Of a DNA stretch of 32,919 nucleotides, positions 25,043-32,919 are shown in pieces; the first letter of the stretch is position 1; every line of letters starts with the position of its first letter. The stretch is from an uncultured Bacteroidales bacterium (GTDB lineage Bacteria > Bacteroidota > Bacteroidia > Bacteroidales > Muribaculaceae), in NCBI GenBank assembly GCA_946011725.1, contig CAMGBT010000020.1, positions 1-32,919 on the forward strand. The letters run 5' to 3'. Made by a program: the position numbers and the translations under genes. The notes beneath the pieces were generated by a model. The model searched no databases. It was not told the DNA's origin and worked only from the letters and a program-made list of their open reading frames with translations.

Positions 25043-25540
25043 TTAGTTTTTGCTTTCGATTTTGTCGAGGAGTTGGTTAACGAGTTCAGATTGGGCAGAG
25101 TTGTCCTTCATTTTGTCTTCGACGACCTTGGCGGCGATGTCGAGTGCTAACTCGCTGACAAGTGAGCGGAATTTGTGTTCAGCTTCTTTTTGTTGCTGTG
25201 CGATTTGCACTTTAGCAGCGTCCAGTTCTCGTTGCGCGGCGTCCTTAGCTTCGGAGCGGGCTTGCTCCACGAGTTGTGATTTCAGGCGTTCGGATTCGCG
25301 AATCATGTCGCTTTGTTGGCGACGTGCTTCGTCGATAATGCCTTTAGCTTCGGCGCGAGCGTTGTCGAGTTGCTCTTTAGCGCGTTGTGCATATTCCACT
25401 CCCTTGTCGATAAGGTCGGCACGTGAATCGACGGTTTTGAGGATACCGGGCCAAGCGAGCTTCCAAAGGAGGAGGAAGAGCACGGCGAAGGCCACGAACA
25501 TCCAGAAGACCAGGCCGAAATCAGGAGTGAATAGTTCCAT
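25043..25540 (-). CDS. atpF: ATP synthase Fo subunit b
   Basis: Peripheral stalk, 165 residues. One transmembrane helix lies at about 8-28 (GLVFWMFVAFAVLFLLLWKL). It is followed by a long charged, Ala-rich coiled coil (AQRAKEQLDNARAEAKGIID and onward) that dimerises and reaches up to the delta subunit. It is a single copy with no b-prime gene, so a b homodimer is expected. It lies between atpE and atpH. Confidence 0.95.
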   Translation of the reverse strand: MELFTPDFGLVFWMFVAFAVLFLLLWKLAWPGILKTVDSRADLIDKGVEYAQRAKEQLDNARAEAKGIIDEARRQQSDMIRESERLKSQLVEQARSEAKDAAQRELDAAKVQIAQQQKEAEHKFRSLVSELALDIAAKVVEDKMKDNSAQSELVNQLLDKIESKN

Positions 25541-25567
25541 TGTACTGTGTTATGGAGTTGGCGTAGA

Positions 25568-25870
<303 letters not shown>

Positions 25871-26953
25871 TTAGTGAGCGGCTTGAGGTTCATGGTGGCC
25901 ATGGACTTGAGCCAGAGAGATGAAGATGGTTGAGAGCATGGTGAAGACGTACGCTTGGATGAAGCTAACCAAGCAGTCGAGCAACAGCATGAAGATGGAG
26001 AATGCCATAGAGATGACGGTGGTGCCGGCCCCTACCCCGGCGCCGAAAAGGCCGGAGAAGATGAAAATGAGGAGTGTGAGCACCAGCACGATCATGTGGC
26101 CGCCCATCATGTTGGCGAACAGACGCACGGTGAGCGCGGCGGGCTTGGTGAACATACCGAAGACCTCGATGAGCTGCATGATGGGGAAGAGGGGGAACTT
26201 GAGCCACACGGGCACGTCTGGCCAGAACATTTCGAGCCAGTAGTGTTTAGTGGCTAAGACGTTGGTTACTAAGAAAGTGAGGGTAGCCAATGTGAGGGTA
26301 ACGGCCACGTTGCCGGTGAGGTTGGCGCCGCCGGGGAATACCACTATCAGACCCAGGATGTTCATGAAGAAGATGAGGAAGAACACGGTGAGCAGATATG
26401 GGGCGAAGCGGCGGCCGTCGGGACCGAGGATCGACTTGATGACGCCATCGTAGACAAATGTGAGCAATGCTTCGATGGCACCGAGACCGCGGCGCGGGGC
26501 TTTCATACCGTTGCGGCGATAGAATGAAGCGAGCCACATCATCAGGCCGAAAACGAGGGCGACTGTGATGAACAGTGCGCAGACGTTTTTGGTGATAGAG
26601 ATGTCGAAGGGACGCACTTCTTGGCCGTTGACGATTTCAACCACTTTGCCTTTGTAGTCGCTGTCTTCGCCACCGATGACGAAAGTGGCGGAGCCATCGG
26701 TGTAAGCCTCACCATGTTGGAGGTGAGCCGATGAGAAGACGTGCCAACCGTCGGAGCCGTTGACGATAACGGGCAGGGGTATGCGCACGTGGTGGTTGAA
26801 AGGCACTTCCCAACCATAACCATCGCCCAGGTGCTCAAAGATGATCTCTTTGGCATCGACGCCGCTACCGCCCTGCTCGGCTTCCGAGGCAAAAGCATCG
26901 GCGGGGAATAGGGCAACCAGCGACAGGATGAAGATGTACAGCAAACGGTTCAT
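25871..26953 (-). CDS. atpB: ATP synthase Fo subunit a with N-terminal exported domain
   Basis: Stator channel subunit, 360 residues from the ATG at 26953. A TTG at 26974 would overlap the end of atpC and is rejected; the ATG also begins a clean signal sequence (MNRLLYIFILSLVALFPADA, then FAS). About 120 residues with a beta-rich extracytoplasmic segment precede the membrane core, an extension seen in Bacteroidota and Chlorobi. The core keeps the essential Arg in ALTVRLFANMMGGHM, which faces Glu68 of subunit c, and a late SFIQAYVFTMLSTIFIS helix. It lies 8 nt after atpC with no intervening accessory gene. Confidence 0.95.
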   Translation of the reverse strand: MNRLLYIFILSLVALFPADAFASEAEQGGSGVDAKEIIFEHLGDGYGWEVPFNHHVRIPLPVIVNGSDGWHVFSSAHLQHGEAYTDGSATFVIGGEDSDYKGKVVEIVNGQEVRPFDISITKNVCALFITVALVFGLMMWLASFYRRNGMKAPRRGLGAIEALLTFVYDGVIKSILGPDGRRFAPYLLTVFFLIFFMNILGLIVVFPGGANLTGNVAVTLTLATLTFLVTNVLATKHYWLEMFWPDVPVWLKFPLFPIMQLIEVFGMFTKPAALTVRLFANMMGGHMIVLVLTLLIFIFSGLFGAGVGAGTTVISMAFSIFMLLLDCLVSFIQAYVFTMLSTIFISLAQVHGHHEPQAAH

Positions 26954-26961
26954 GGCTGATA

Positions 26962-27195
26962 TTAGTATAAGCAAACAGACACTACGTTATGGTCGACATC
27001 GGCCAAACCGCCTTGGATTTGGCGGGATTGCTCGCCGGATTGATCGGTGTAAGTGATTTTGCCGGGGGCCAAGGTCGACACCAGGGAGGCGTGGTTATTG
27101 AGCACGGTGAAAGCGCCCATGGTGCCGGGGAGAGTCACGGAGGTGACTTCGCCTTGGAACACGATTTCTTGCGCCGAAATAATTTTGAGTGTCAT
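26962..27195 (-). CDS. atpC: ATP synthase F1 epsilon subunit (short form)
   Basis: 77 residues, against about 130-140 in E. coli. Only the N-terminal beta-sandwich that binds gamma and the c-ring is present (LKIISAQEIVFQGEVTSVTL, then PGTMGAFTVLNNHASLVSTL). The two C-terminal helices that inhibit ATP hydrolysis in many bacteria are absent. The stop is followed directly by atpB, so this is not a visible frameshift; short epsilon is usual in Bacteroidota and Chlorobi. It lies 37 nt after atpD. Confidence 0.92.
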   Translation of the reverse strand: MTLKIISAQEIVFQGEVTSVTLPGTMGAFTVLNNHASLVSTLAPGKITYTDQSGEQSRQIQGGLADVDHNVVSVCLY

Positions 27196-27232
27196 GGTGC
27201 TGATGTTTTGTTAATGGTTGGATAATGGTTTA

Positions 27233-28738
<1,506 letters not shown>

Positions 28739-28770
28739 TCAGCGTATAAGGAGGGTTAATTATTAGCGAA

Positions 28771-29856
28771 TTAGAGAGTCCAACCGAAGGTGATAACCAA
28801 GGTCATGAGCACGAGGTTGAAGAGGCCGAACGGGAGGAGGTACTTCCATTCGAGAGCCATGAGTTGGTCGATACGGAGGCGGGGGAAAGTCCACTTGAAC
28901 CAGATGATTACGAAGCTGATAATCACGGCTTTAGCGATGAACCAGATGATTGAGGGGATGAAGTCCATCACAGCGTTGAAGCCTTCCCATCCGGGGATGT
29001 GGAGGGGCATCCAGCCGCCGAAGAAGAGGAGTGTGGCCACGCCGGAGACGATGAAGAGGTTGAGGTATTCGGCGAGGTAGAAGAAGCCGAAGTGGATACC
29101 GGAGTATTCGGTGTGGTAACCGGCGGTGAGCTCAGATTCGGCCTCGGGAAGGTCGAACGGGCCGCGGTTGGTTTCGGCGGTACCGGCGATGATGTAGATG
29201 ATGAACGCGATCAGGGCGGGGACGTGTCCGGAGAAGATGAACCAGAGGTGGTCTTGAGCTTGAACGATTTCGGGCACGTTCATGGTGCCGGCGAGGCAAA
29301 CCATGGTGATAACGGAGATGCCGATAGAGAGTTCGTAGCTGACCATCTGTGCGCCGGAACGGAGAGCGCCGATGAGGGTGAACTTGTTGTTGGACGACCA
29401 ACCGGCGAGCAGGATGCCGAGCACGCCGATTGAGGAGCAAGCAAGGAGGAAGAAGATGCCGATGTTGAAGTCGATGATTTGCAGGCCGTTACCCCAGGGG
29501 AGGACGGCGAAGCAAAGCATTGAGGCGATGATCACCAGATAGGGAGCGAGCGCAAAGAGGAAGCGGTCGATGTGGTTGAGGTGAATCAACTCCTTGATGA
29601 GGATTTTGAACATATCGGCAATAGCTTGGAGCAAGCCGAATGGGCCGACGCGGTTGGGGCCGAGGCGGCATTGGAAAGCGGCGCAGACTTTGCGTTCGAA
29701 GTAGATGTAGAAGAGTGCTAACAGAGAGTATGCCAACAGCATGCCTAAGCCGATAAGCACACACTCGATGGTGGTGGTGAGCCAACCGGGGATGCCGAGG
29801 GTGTCGAGCAGCAGGTTGTGGAAAGCTCCGGTGAGATTAGCAAATGAATATTCCAT
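28771..29856 (-). CDS. nuoH: NADH-quinone oxidoreductase subunit H
   Basis: Membrane subunit forming much of the quinone tunnel and the join to the peripheral arm, 361 residues, eight or nine helices. Signatures are [14 protein letters not shown] (64-77), the acidic loop [20 protein letters not shown] (229-247 region) that contacts NuoB and NuoCD, and the late [10 protein letters not shown] motif. It follows nuoCD by 20 nt. In a standard operon nuoI would come next; here atpD does. Confidence 0.96.
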   Translation of the reverse strand: MEYSFANLTGAFHNLLLDTLGIPGWLTTTIECVLIGLGMLLAYSLLALFYIYFERKVCAAFQCRLGPNRVGPFGLLQAIADMFKILIKELIHLNHIDRFLFALAPYLVIIASMLCFAVLPWGNGLQIIDFNIGIFFLLACSSIGVLGILLAGWSSNNKFTLIGALRSGAQMVSYELSIGISVITMVCLAGTMNVPEIVQAQDHLWFIFSGHVPALIAFIIYIIAGTAETNRGPFDLPEAESELTAGYHTEYSGIHFGFFYLAEYLNLFIVSGVATLLFFGGWMPLHIPGWEGFNAVMDFIPSIIWFIAKAVIISFVIIWFKWTFPRLRIDQLMALEWKYLLPFGLFNLVLMTLVITFGWTL

Positions 29857-29876
29857 AATCAGAGTGGTTTATCGGT

Positions 29877-31505
29877 TTAACGGTCCATATCGGGGACAAT
29901 GTAGTCGAGGGAACCGCCGATGGTGATAAGGTCGGCGATTTTGCTGCCTTGTGTGATGTGGTCAACGACGGCGGCCAGGGGCAAGCAAGGCGGAGCGATT
30001 TTGAGGCGAGCGGGTTTTGTGCCGCCGTCGCTTTCGAGGTAGATGGCGAAAGTGCCGCGGCAGCCTTCGACCATTTCAAACCATTGACCTGCAGGGAGTT
30101 TGAGCACTTTGGGCACTTTGACGCAGTATTCGCCTTCGGGGATGTTGTCGATGAGTTGCTCGATGATGCGGGCTGATTGCTCCATTTCGGCGATGCGGAC
30201 TTTGAAGCGGGCCATTGAGTCGCCTTCGGTGGCGAGGCATTCTTCGAAGTCGAGTTCGGAGTAGATGGAGTATGGACGGGTTTTGCGCACGTCGCAAGCC
30301 CAGCCGGAAGCGCGGCCGGAGGGGCCGGTAACGCCGTAGGCGATGGCGTCTTCACGCGAGAGGGTGCCGACACCTTCCATACGGTTCTTGGCGATGACGT
30401 TGCCGGTGAAGATTTTGTTGTATTCTTTGATATTTGCGGGGAGGACGGCGAGCAGGGCCTTGACGTCTTTAACGAAGTCTTCGTGGAGGTCTTGCATCAC
30501 ACCACCGATGCAGGGGTAGTTGAAAGTCATGCGGGCGCCGCAAGTTTTCTCCATGATGTCGAGGATTTGTTCGCGCACGCGGAGGGTGTAGAAGAGCATT
30601 GTGGTGGCGCCGAGGTCCATGCAGTAAGTGCCGATGAACAAGCAGTGGGAGGCGATGCGAGCGAGCTCGTCCATGAGCACGCGGATCACCTTGGCGCGAC
30701 GTGAGATTTCGATGCCGGCGGCCTTTTCGTAGAGGTTGCAGAGGCAGTGGTGGTAGTTGTGGCCGCTGAAGTAGTCGAGGCGGTCGAGGAAGTGGAGTGT
30801 CTGCGGGTAGTTGAGTTTTTCGCAGAGTTTTTCGACGCCGCGGTGGATGTAGCCCATGTAGACGTCGATTTTCTTGATGGTTTCGCCGTCGACAGCAGTG
30901 CGGAAGCGGAGCACGCCGTGGGTGGCGGGGTGCTGCGGGCCGATGTTAACCACGAAGTCGTCGGGTTGGAAGATGGCGCGTTCGGTTTTGACCACTTTGC
31001 CGTTTTTCTCGACGTAAACGTCAGTGAAGTCGCTTTGGCGCTCGCTTTCGATGGAGATGGGGTTGAGTTTGGGGTCTTGGTCGTCGTAATCTTTGCGCAG
31101 GGGGAATCCTTTCCAGTCGATGGAGAGGAATAGGCGGCGCATGTCGGGGTTGTTGACGAAGATTATGCCGAAGAAGTCGTAAACTTCGCGTTCGAAGATT
31201 TCGGCGATGTGCCACACGTCGGCCACGGAGTGGATGTACGGGTGTTCGCGGTTGGATGTGCTTACCGCCACGGAGCAGAGCTCGTGGGTGGTGGTAGACA
31301 TTAAATAATATATAGCACCGAGCGATTGGCCGTGGTCGACGCCGACGATAGTGACAAGGTAGTCCATACCGCAATCGTCGCGCAGACACAGGGCGAGGCT
31401 GTGGAGGTTAGCATCGTCGATGGTAATTTGGGGGATAGCCGAGTTGTCGGCGGCGAAAGCGGCGGCCGGGAACTTCTTAGCGATCGTGTCCTGAATGTTA
31501 GCCAT
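29877..31505 (-). CDS. nuoCD: fused NADH-quinone oxidoreductase subunits C and D
   Basis: 542 residues. The C (30-kDa) domain occupies about 1-150 and carries EREVYDFFGI (105-114) and SIDWKGFPLRKDY. The D (49-kDa) domain occupies about 180-542. It begins NIGPQHPATHGVLR (187-200), whose second His (196) is the quinone-headgroup ligand, and continues with GYIHRGVEKLCE and RLDYFSGHN, where Tyr245 is the likely second quinone ligand. The junction is seamless, with no stop or frameshift, as in E. coli NuoCD. The gap to nuoB is 51 nt. Confidence 0.95.
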   Translation of the reverse strand: MANIQDTIAKKFPAAAFAADNSAIPQITIDDANLHSLALCLRDDCGMDYLVTIVGVDHGQSLGAIYYLMSTTTHELCSVAVSTSNREHPYIHSVADVWHIAEIFEREVYDFFGIIFVNNPDMRRLFLSIDWKGFPLRKDYDDQDPKLNPISIESERQSDFTDVYVEKNGKVVKTERAIFQPDDFVVNIGPQHPATHGVLRFRTAVDGETIKKIDVYMGYIHRGVEKLCEKLNYPQTLHFLDRLDYFSGHNYHHCLCNLYEKAAGIEISRRAKVIRVLMDELARIASHCLFIGTYCMDLGATTMLFYTLRVREQILDIMEKTCGARMTFNYPCIGGVMQDLHEDFVKDVKALLAVLPANIKEYNKIFTGNVIAKNRMEGVGTLSREDAIAYGVTGPSGRASGWACDVRKTRPYSIYSELDFEECLATEGDSMARFKVRIAEMEQSARIIEQLIDNIPEGEYCVKVPKVLKLPAGQWFEMVEGCRGTFAIYLESDGGTKPARLKIAPPCLPLAAVVDHITQGSKIADLITIGGSLDYIVPDMDR

Positions 31506-31556
31506 AATAGGAAATGTTTGAGGCTTGATATTAGGTTTGACTTACCACTGACGGCC

Positions 31557-32165
31557 TTAATCGGCATCGGCGGCGATGGGGTGAGACTTAAAGAACTCTT
31601 CGCGGCTCTCTTGGCGGTTGACGCCGCCGAAGAATTTTTCGACTTTGAGTTTTCGCGAGAGCTGCATGATGCCGTAGATCATGGCTTCGGGGCGCGGGGG
31701 GCAACCGGGGATGAACACGTCGACGGGGACGATTTCTTCGATGCCTTTGGCCACGTGGTAGCTACGGCGGAATGGGCCGCCGGAGATGGCGCAGCTGCCG
31801 CAAGCGATGACGTACTTGGGCTCGGCCAGCTGGTCGTAGAGGCGGCGGAATACGGGCACCATGCGGTTAACGATGGTGCCTGCAACCATCATGAAGTCGG
31901 CCTGACGAGGAGAGGCGCGAGCAACTTCCCAGCCAAAACGGGCCATATCGAAGCGAGCCGCGCCAAGCGACACGAATTCGATACCGCAGCAACTGGTGGC
32001 GAAGGTGAGCGGCCAGAGCGAGTTAGAGCGCCCCCAGTTGATGAGTTTGTCGAAAGCGCCCACCACAACGTTGGTGCCGCTTTCTTGCAACTCTTTTACG
32101 AGTGATTCGATGTACTCGTTATCTTTGAATGCCTCGTAGGGCATGCTTTTGCAAGTTACTTCCAT
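31557..32165 (-). CDS. nuoB: NADH-quinone oxidoreductase subunit B
   Basis: Peripheral-arm subunit holding the terminal cluster N2, 202 residues. Cluster ligands are Cys59 and Cys60 (ATSCCGIEF), Cys125 (ACGSCAISGG) and Cys155 (PGCPPRPEA). ARASPRQADFMMVAGTIVNR is also conserved. It overlaps the end of nuoA by 10 nt, implying coupled translation. Confidence 0.96.
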   Translation of the reverse strand: MEVTCKSMPYEAFKDNEYIESLVKELQESGTNVVVGAFDKLINWGRSNSLWPLTFATSCCGIEFVSLGAARFDMARFGWEVARASPRQADFMMVAGTIVNRMVPVFRRLYDQLAEPKYVIACGSCAISGGPFRRSYHVAKGIEEIVPVDVFIPGCPPRPEAMIYGIMQLSRKLKVEKFFGGVNRQESREEFFKSHPIAADAD

Positions 32166-32539
32166 TCCAAAGCTCCTTTCCGCCAGGCGTAAACCAGGCC
32201 TAAAACTAAAACACCAAAAAAGACTGCGATACTGATCAGGCCTTCAGCACCAAGTTCTTTCATGCGTACGGCCCAGGGGAACAGGAACACAGTCTCAACA
32301 TCGAACATAAGGAACAGGATTGCGAACAGGTAGTATCCTACATGAAATTGCGACATGCTTTCGCCGCGAGTAGGGATACCACATTCGTAGGCTTCGCCCT
32401 TTTGGGGGTTGAACGAGCGCGGCGATATTAAGCCGGCTATCCACAGAGCGAGCGCCACCAGAGCCACGCCCGTGAGCAGGGCAGTGACGGCCAAGGTGCC
32501 GTTGCTTGTGATTCCAAGGATGATGGATAATGATACCAT
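32156..32539 (-). CDS. nuoA: NADH-quinone oxidoreductase subunit A
   Basis: Complex I membrane subunit, 127 residues from the ATG at 32539. Three helices; between the first two lies SPRSFNPQKGEAYECGIPTR with the conserved ECG motif. FAILFLMFDVETVFLFPWAV follows. In-frame ATGs farther upstream (to 32596) add charged residues with no family match. The ATG chosen follows the A/T-rich leader expected in Bacteroidota. It is the first gene of the array. Confidence 0.93.
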   Translation of the reverse strand: MVSLSIILGITSNGTLAVTALLTGVALVALALWIAGLISPRSFNPQKGEAYECGIPTRGESMSQFHVGYYLFAILFLMFDVETVFLFPWAVRMKELGAEGLISIAVFFGVLVLGLVYAWRKGALEWK

Positions 32540-32582
32540 ATATTTTAGTTTAATTGTTTTTTCAAATTCCATACCCATTCCA

Positions 32583-32631
32583 CACCTAAACACCACGCAA
32601 TCGCACGATTATCTCCTAACAATCACGCAAT
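32583..32631 (-). repeat. imperfect direct repeat in the nuoA leader
   Basis: Two 19-nt stretches (32583-32601 and 32613-32631) match at 15 of 19 positions, 30 nt apart. Both lie in the untranslated leader between the promoter and the nuoA ATG. Function unknown. Confidence 0.45.
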
Positions 32632-32637
32632 TACAAT

Positions 32638-32659
32638 GCTGTCAAGGCCCGGTCAAGGC
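32638..32659 (-). promoter_or_regulatory. 11-nt direct repeat downstream of the nuo-atp promoter
   Basis: On the minus strand, GCCTTGACCGG (32649-32659) and GCCTTGACAGC (32638-32648) repeat at exactly 11 nt. They sit about 15-40 nt after the predicted transcript start. The geometry fits a winged-helix dimer acting as a repressor or roadblock, but the sequence differs from the Pho-like units. Confidence 0.45.
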
Positions 32660-32681
32660 TTTCTTTGGCTGTTTCAGTGTG

Positions 32682-32727
32682 CAAAGATACGAATTTTTTC
32701 CGGAATTTCAACAAAAAATCCCGGAAA
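32682..32727 (-). promoter_or_regulatory. promoter of the nuo-atp operon with overlapping inverted repeat
   Basis: The -7 element TATCTTTG lies at 32682-32689 (minus strand). A TTG at 32709-32711 is 19 nt upstream, and a TTTG at 32712-32715 is 22 nt upstream. An inverted repeat, TTTCCGG (32697-32703) with CCGGAAA (32721-32727), covers the -33 region and could be an operator. The predicted leader before nuoA is about 135 nt. Confidence 0.65.
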
Positions 32728-32919
32728 TAATTGCATTTTGCCAAATTTTTTCGAGCGGACGAGGGGTGGCGAGGCGGTGGGCGGTGGGTTAAACGAAGCT
32801 ACGAAGGACGAAGGAACGATTTTTTGGGGTGGGCGGGGCTGGCAAAAGGGCTCCGCCCGCGCCGCAGCTCGGCTTCCGCCTCGCCACAGGACCCAAGGCT
32901 GCCGCGGGGGCGCTTCCGC
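32728..32919. other. right-edge GC-rich spacer without a recognisable gene
   Basis: No coding sequence with family features. The right end contains a copy of the dispersed repeat that runs off the window. Confidence 0.5.
32861..32919 (+). repeat. dispersed GC-rich intergenic repeat, copy 5 (cut by window edge)
   Basis: GCTCGGCTTCCGCCTCGCC, then ACAGGACCCA, then after an interruption GGGCGCTTCCGC. It matches the region 14986-15044 in content and order. Confidence 0.65.

Noticed and set aside
26953..26974. Upstream TTG start for atpB
   Set aside because: It would overlap the atpC stop and put seven residues before a clean signal peptide; the ATG at 26953 is better.

Overview
The window looks like a chromosomal segment of a Bacteroidota member, most likely order Bacteroidales with a fairly GC-rich genome. 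The evidence is promoters with the TAnnTTTG -7 element, A-rich leaders without Shine-Dalgarno sites, a TonB-dependent receptor with a carboxypeptidase-regulatory N-domain, lipoproteins with an acidic stretch after the lipobox Cys, T9SS-like C-terminal domains, and a complex I locus lacking nuoE, nuoF and nuoG. A family such as Muribaculaceae is possible, but I cannot establish it from sequence alone.

Layout. Positions 78-494 (+) hold a 5'-truncated mcrC remnant. Positions 627-8708 (all minus) hold two back-to-back three-gene operons. The first encodes a TonB-dependent receptor, a parallel beta-helix lipoprotein and an ACP5-like metallophosphatase. The second encodes an OprO/OprP-type porin, a lamin-tail-domain lipoprotein and a small secreted protein. 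Both are preceded by an almost identical element of four 11-nt units, then 5 nt, then TAACTTTG. This strongly resembles PhoB binding boxes, so I read the region as a phosphate-starvation uptake and scavenging locus. Positions 8926-13230 (-) encode a 1434-residue secreted multidomain protein. It is divergent from a membrane-bound TPR regulator with a C-terminal helix-turn-helix (13538-14908, +). Positions 14909-15336 are a GC-rich repeat-filled spacer with terminators facing both ways.

Positions 32539-15337 (-) form one collinear 18-gene array: nuoA, nuoB, nuoCD, nuoH, then the complete F1Fo ATP synthase set atpD, atpC, atpB, atpE, atpF, atpH, atpA, atpG, then nuoI, nuoJ, nuoK, nuoL, nuoM, nuoN. 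The whole atp operon sits inside the nuo operon at the H/I boundary. Short gaps (38 and 40 nt) and no visible promoter or terminator mark the two junctions. The proton-pumping redox complex and the proton-driven ATP synthase therefore appear to be transcribed together from one promoter upstream of nuoA. That promoter is flanked by inverted and direct repeats.

Non-coding structure. A GC-rich interspersed repeat occurs five times in four intergenic spacers, including the right edge of the window. A 43-nt sequence is duplicated at 72-nt spacing next to nuoN. I see no tRNA, rRNA, CRISPR array or intact insertion sequence.
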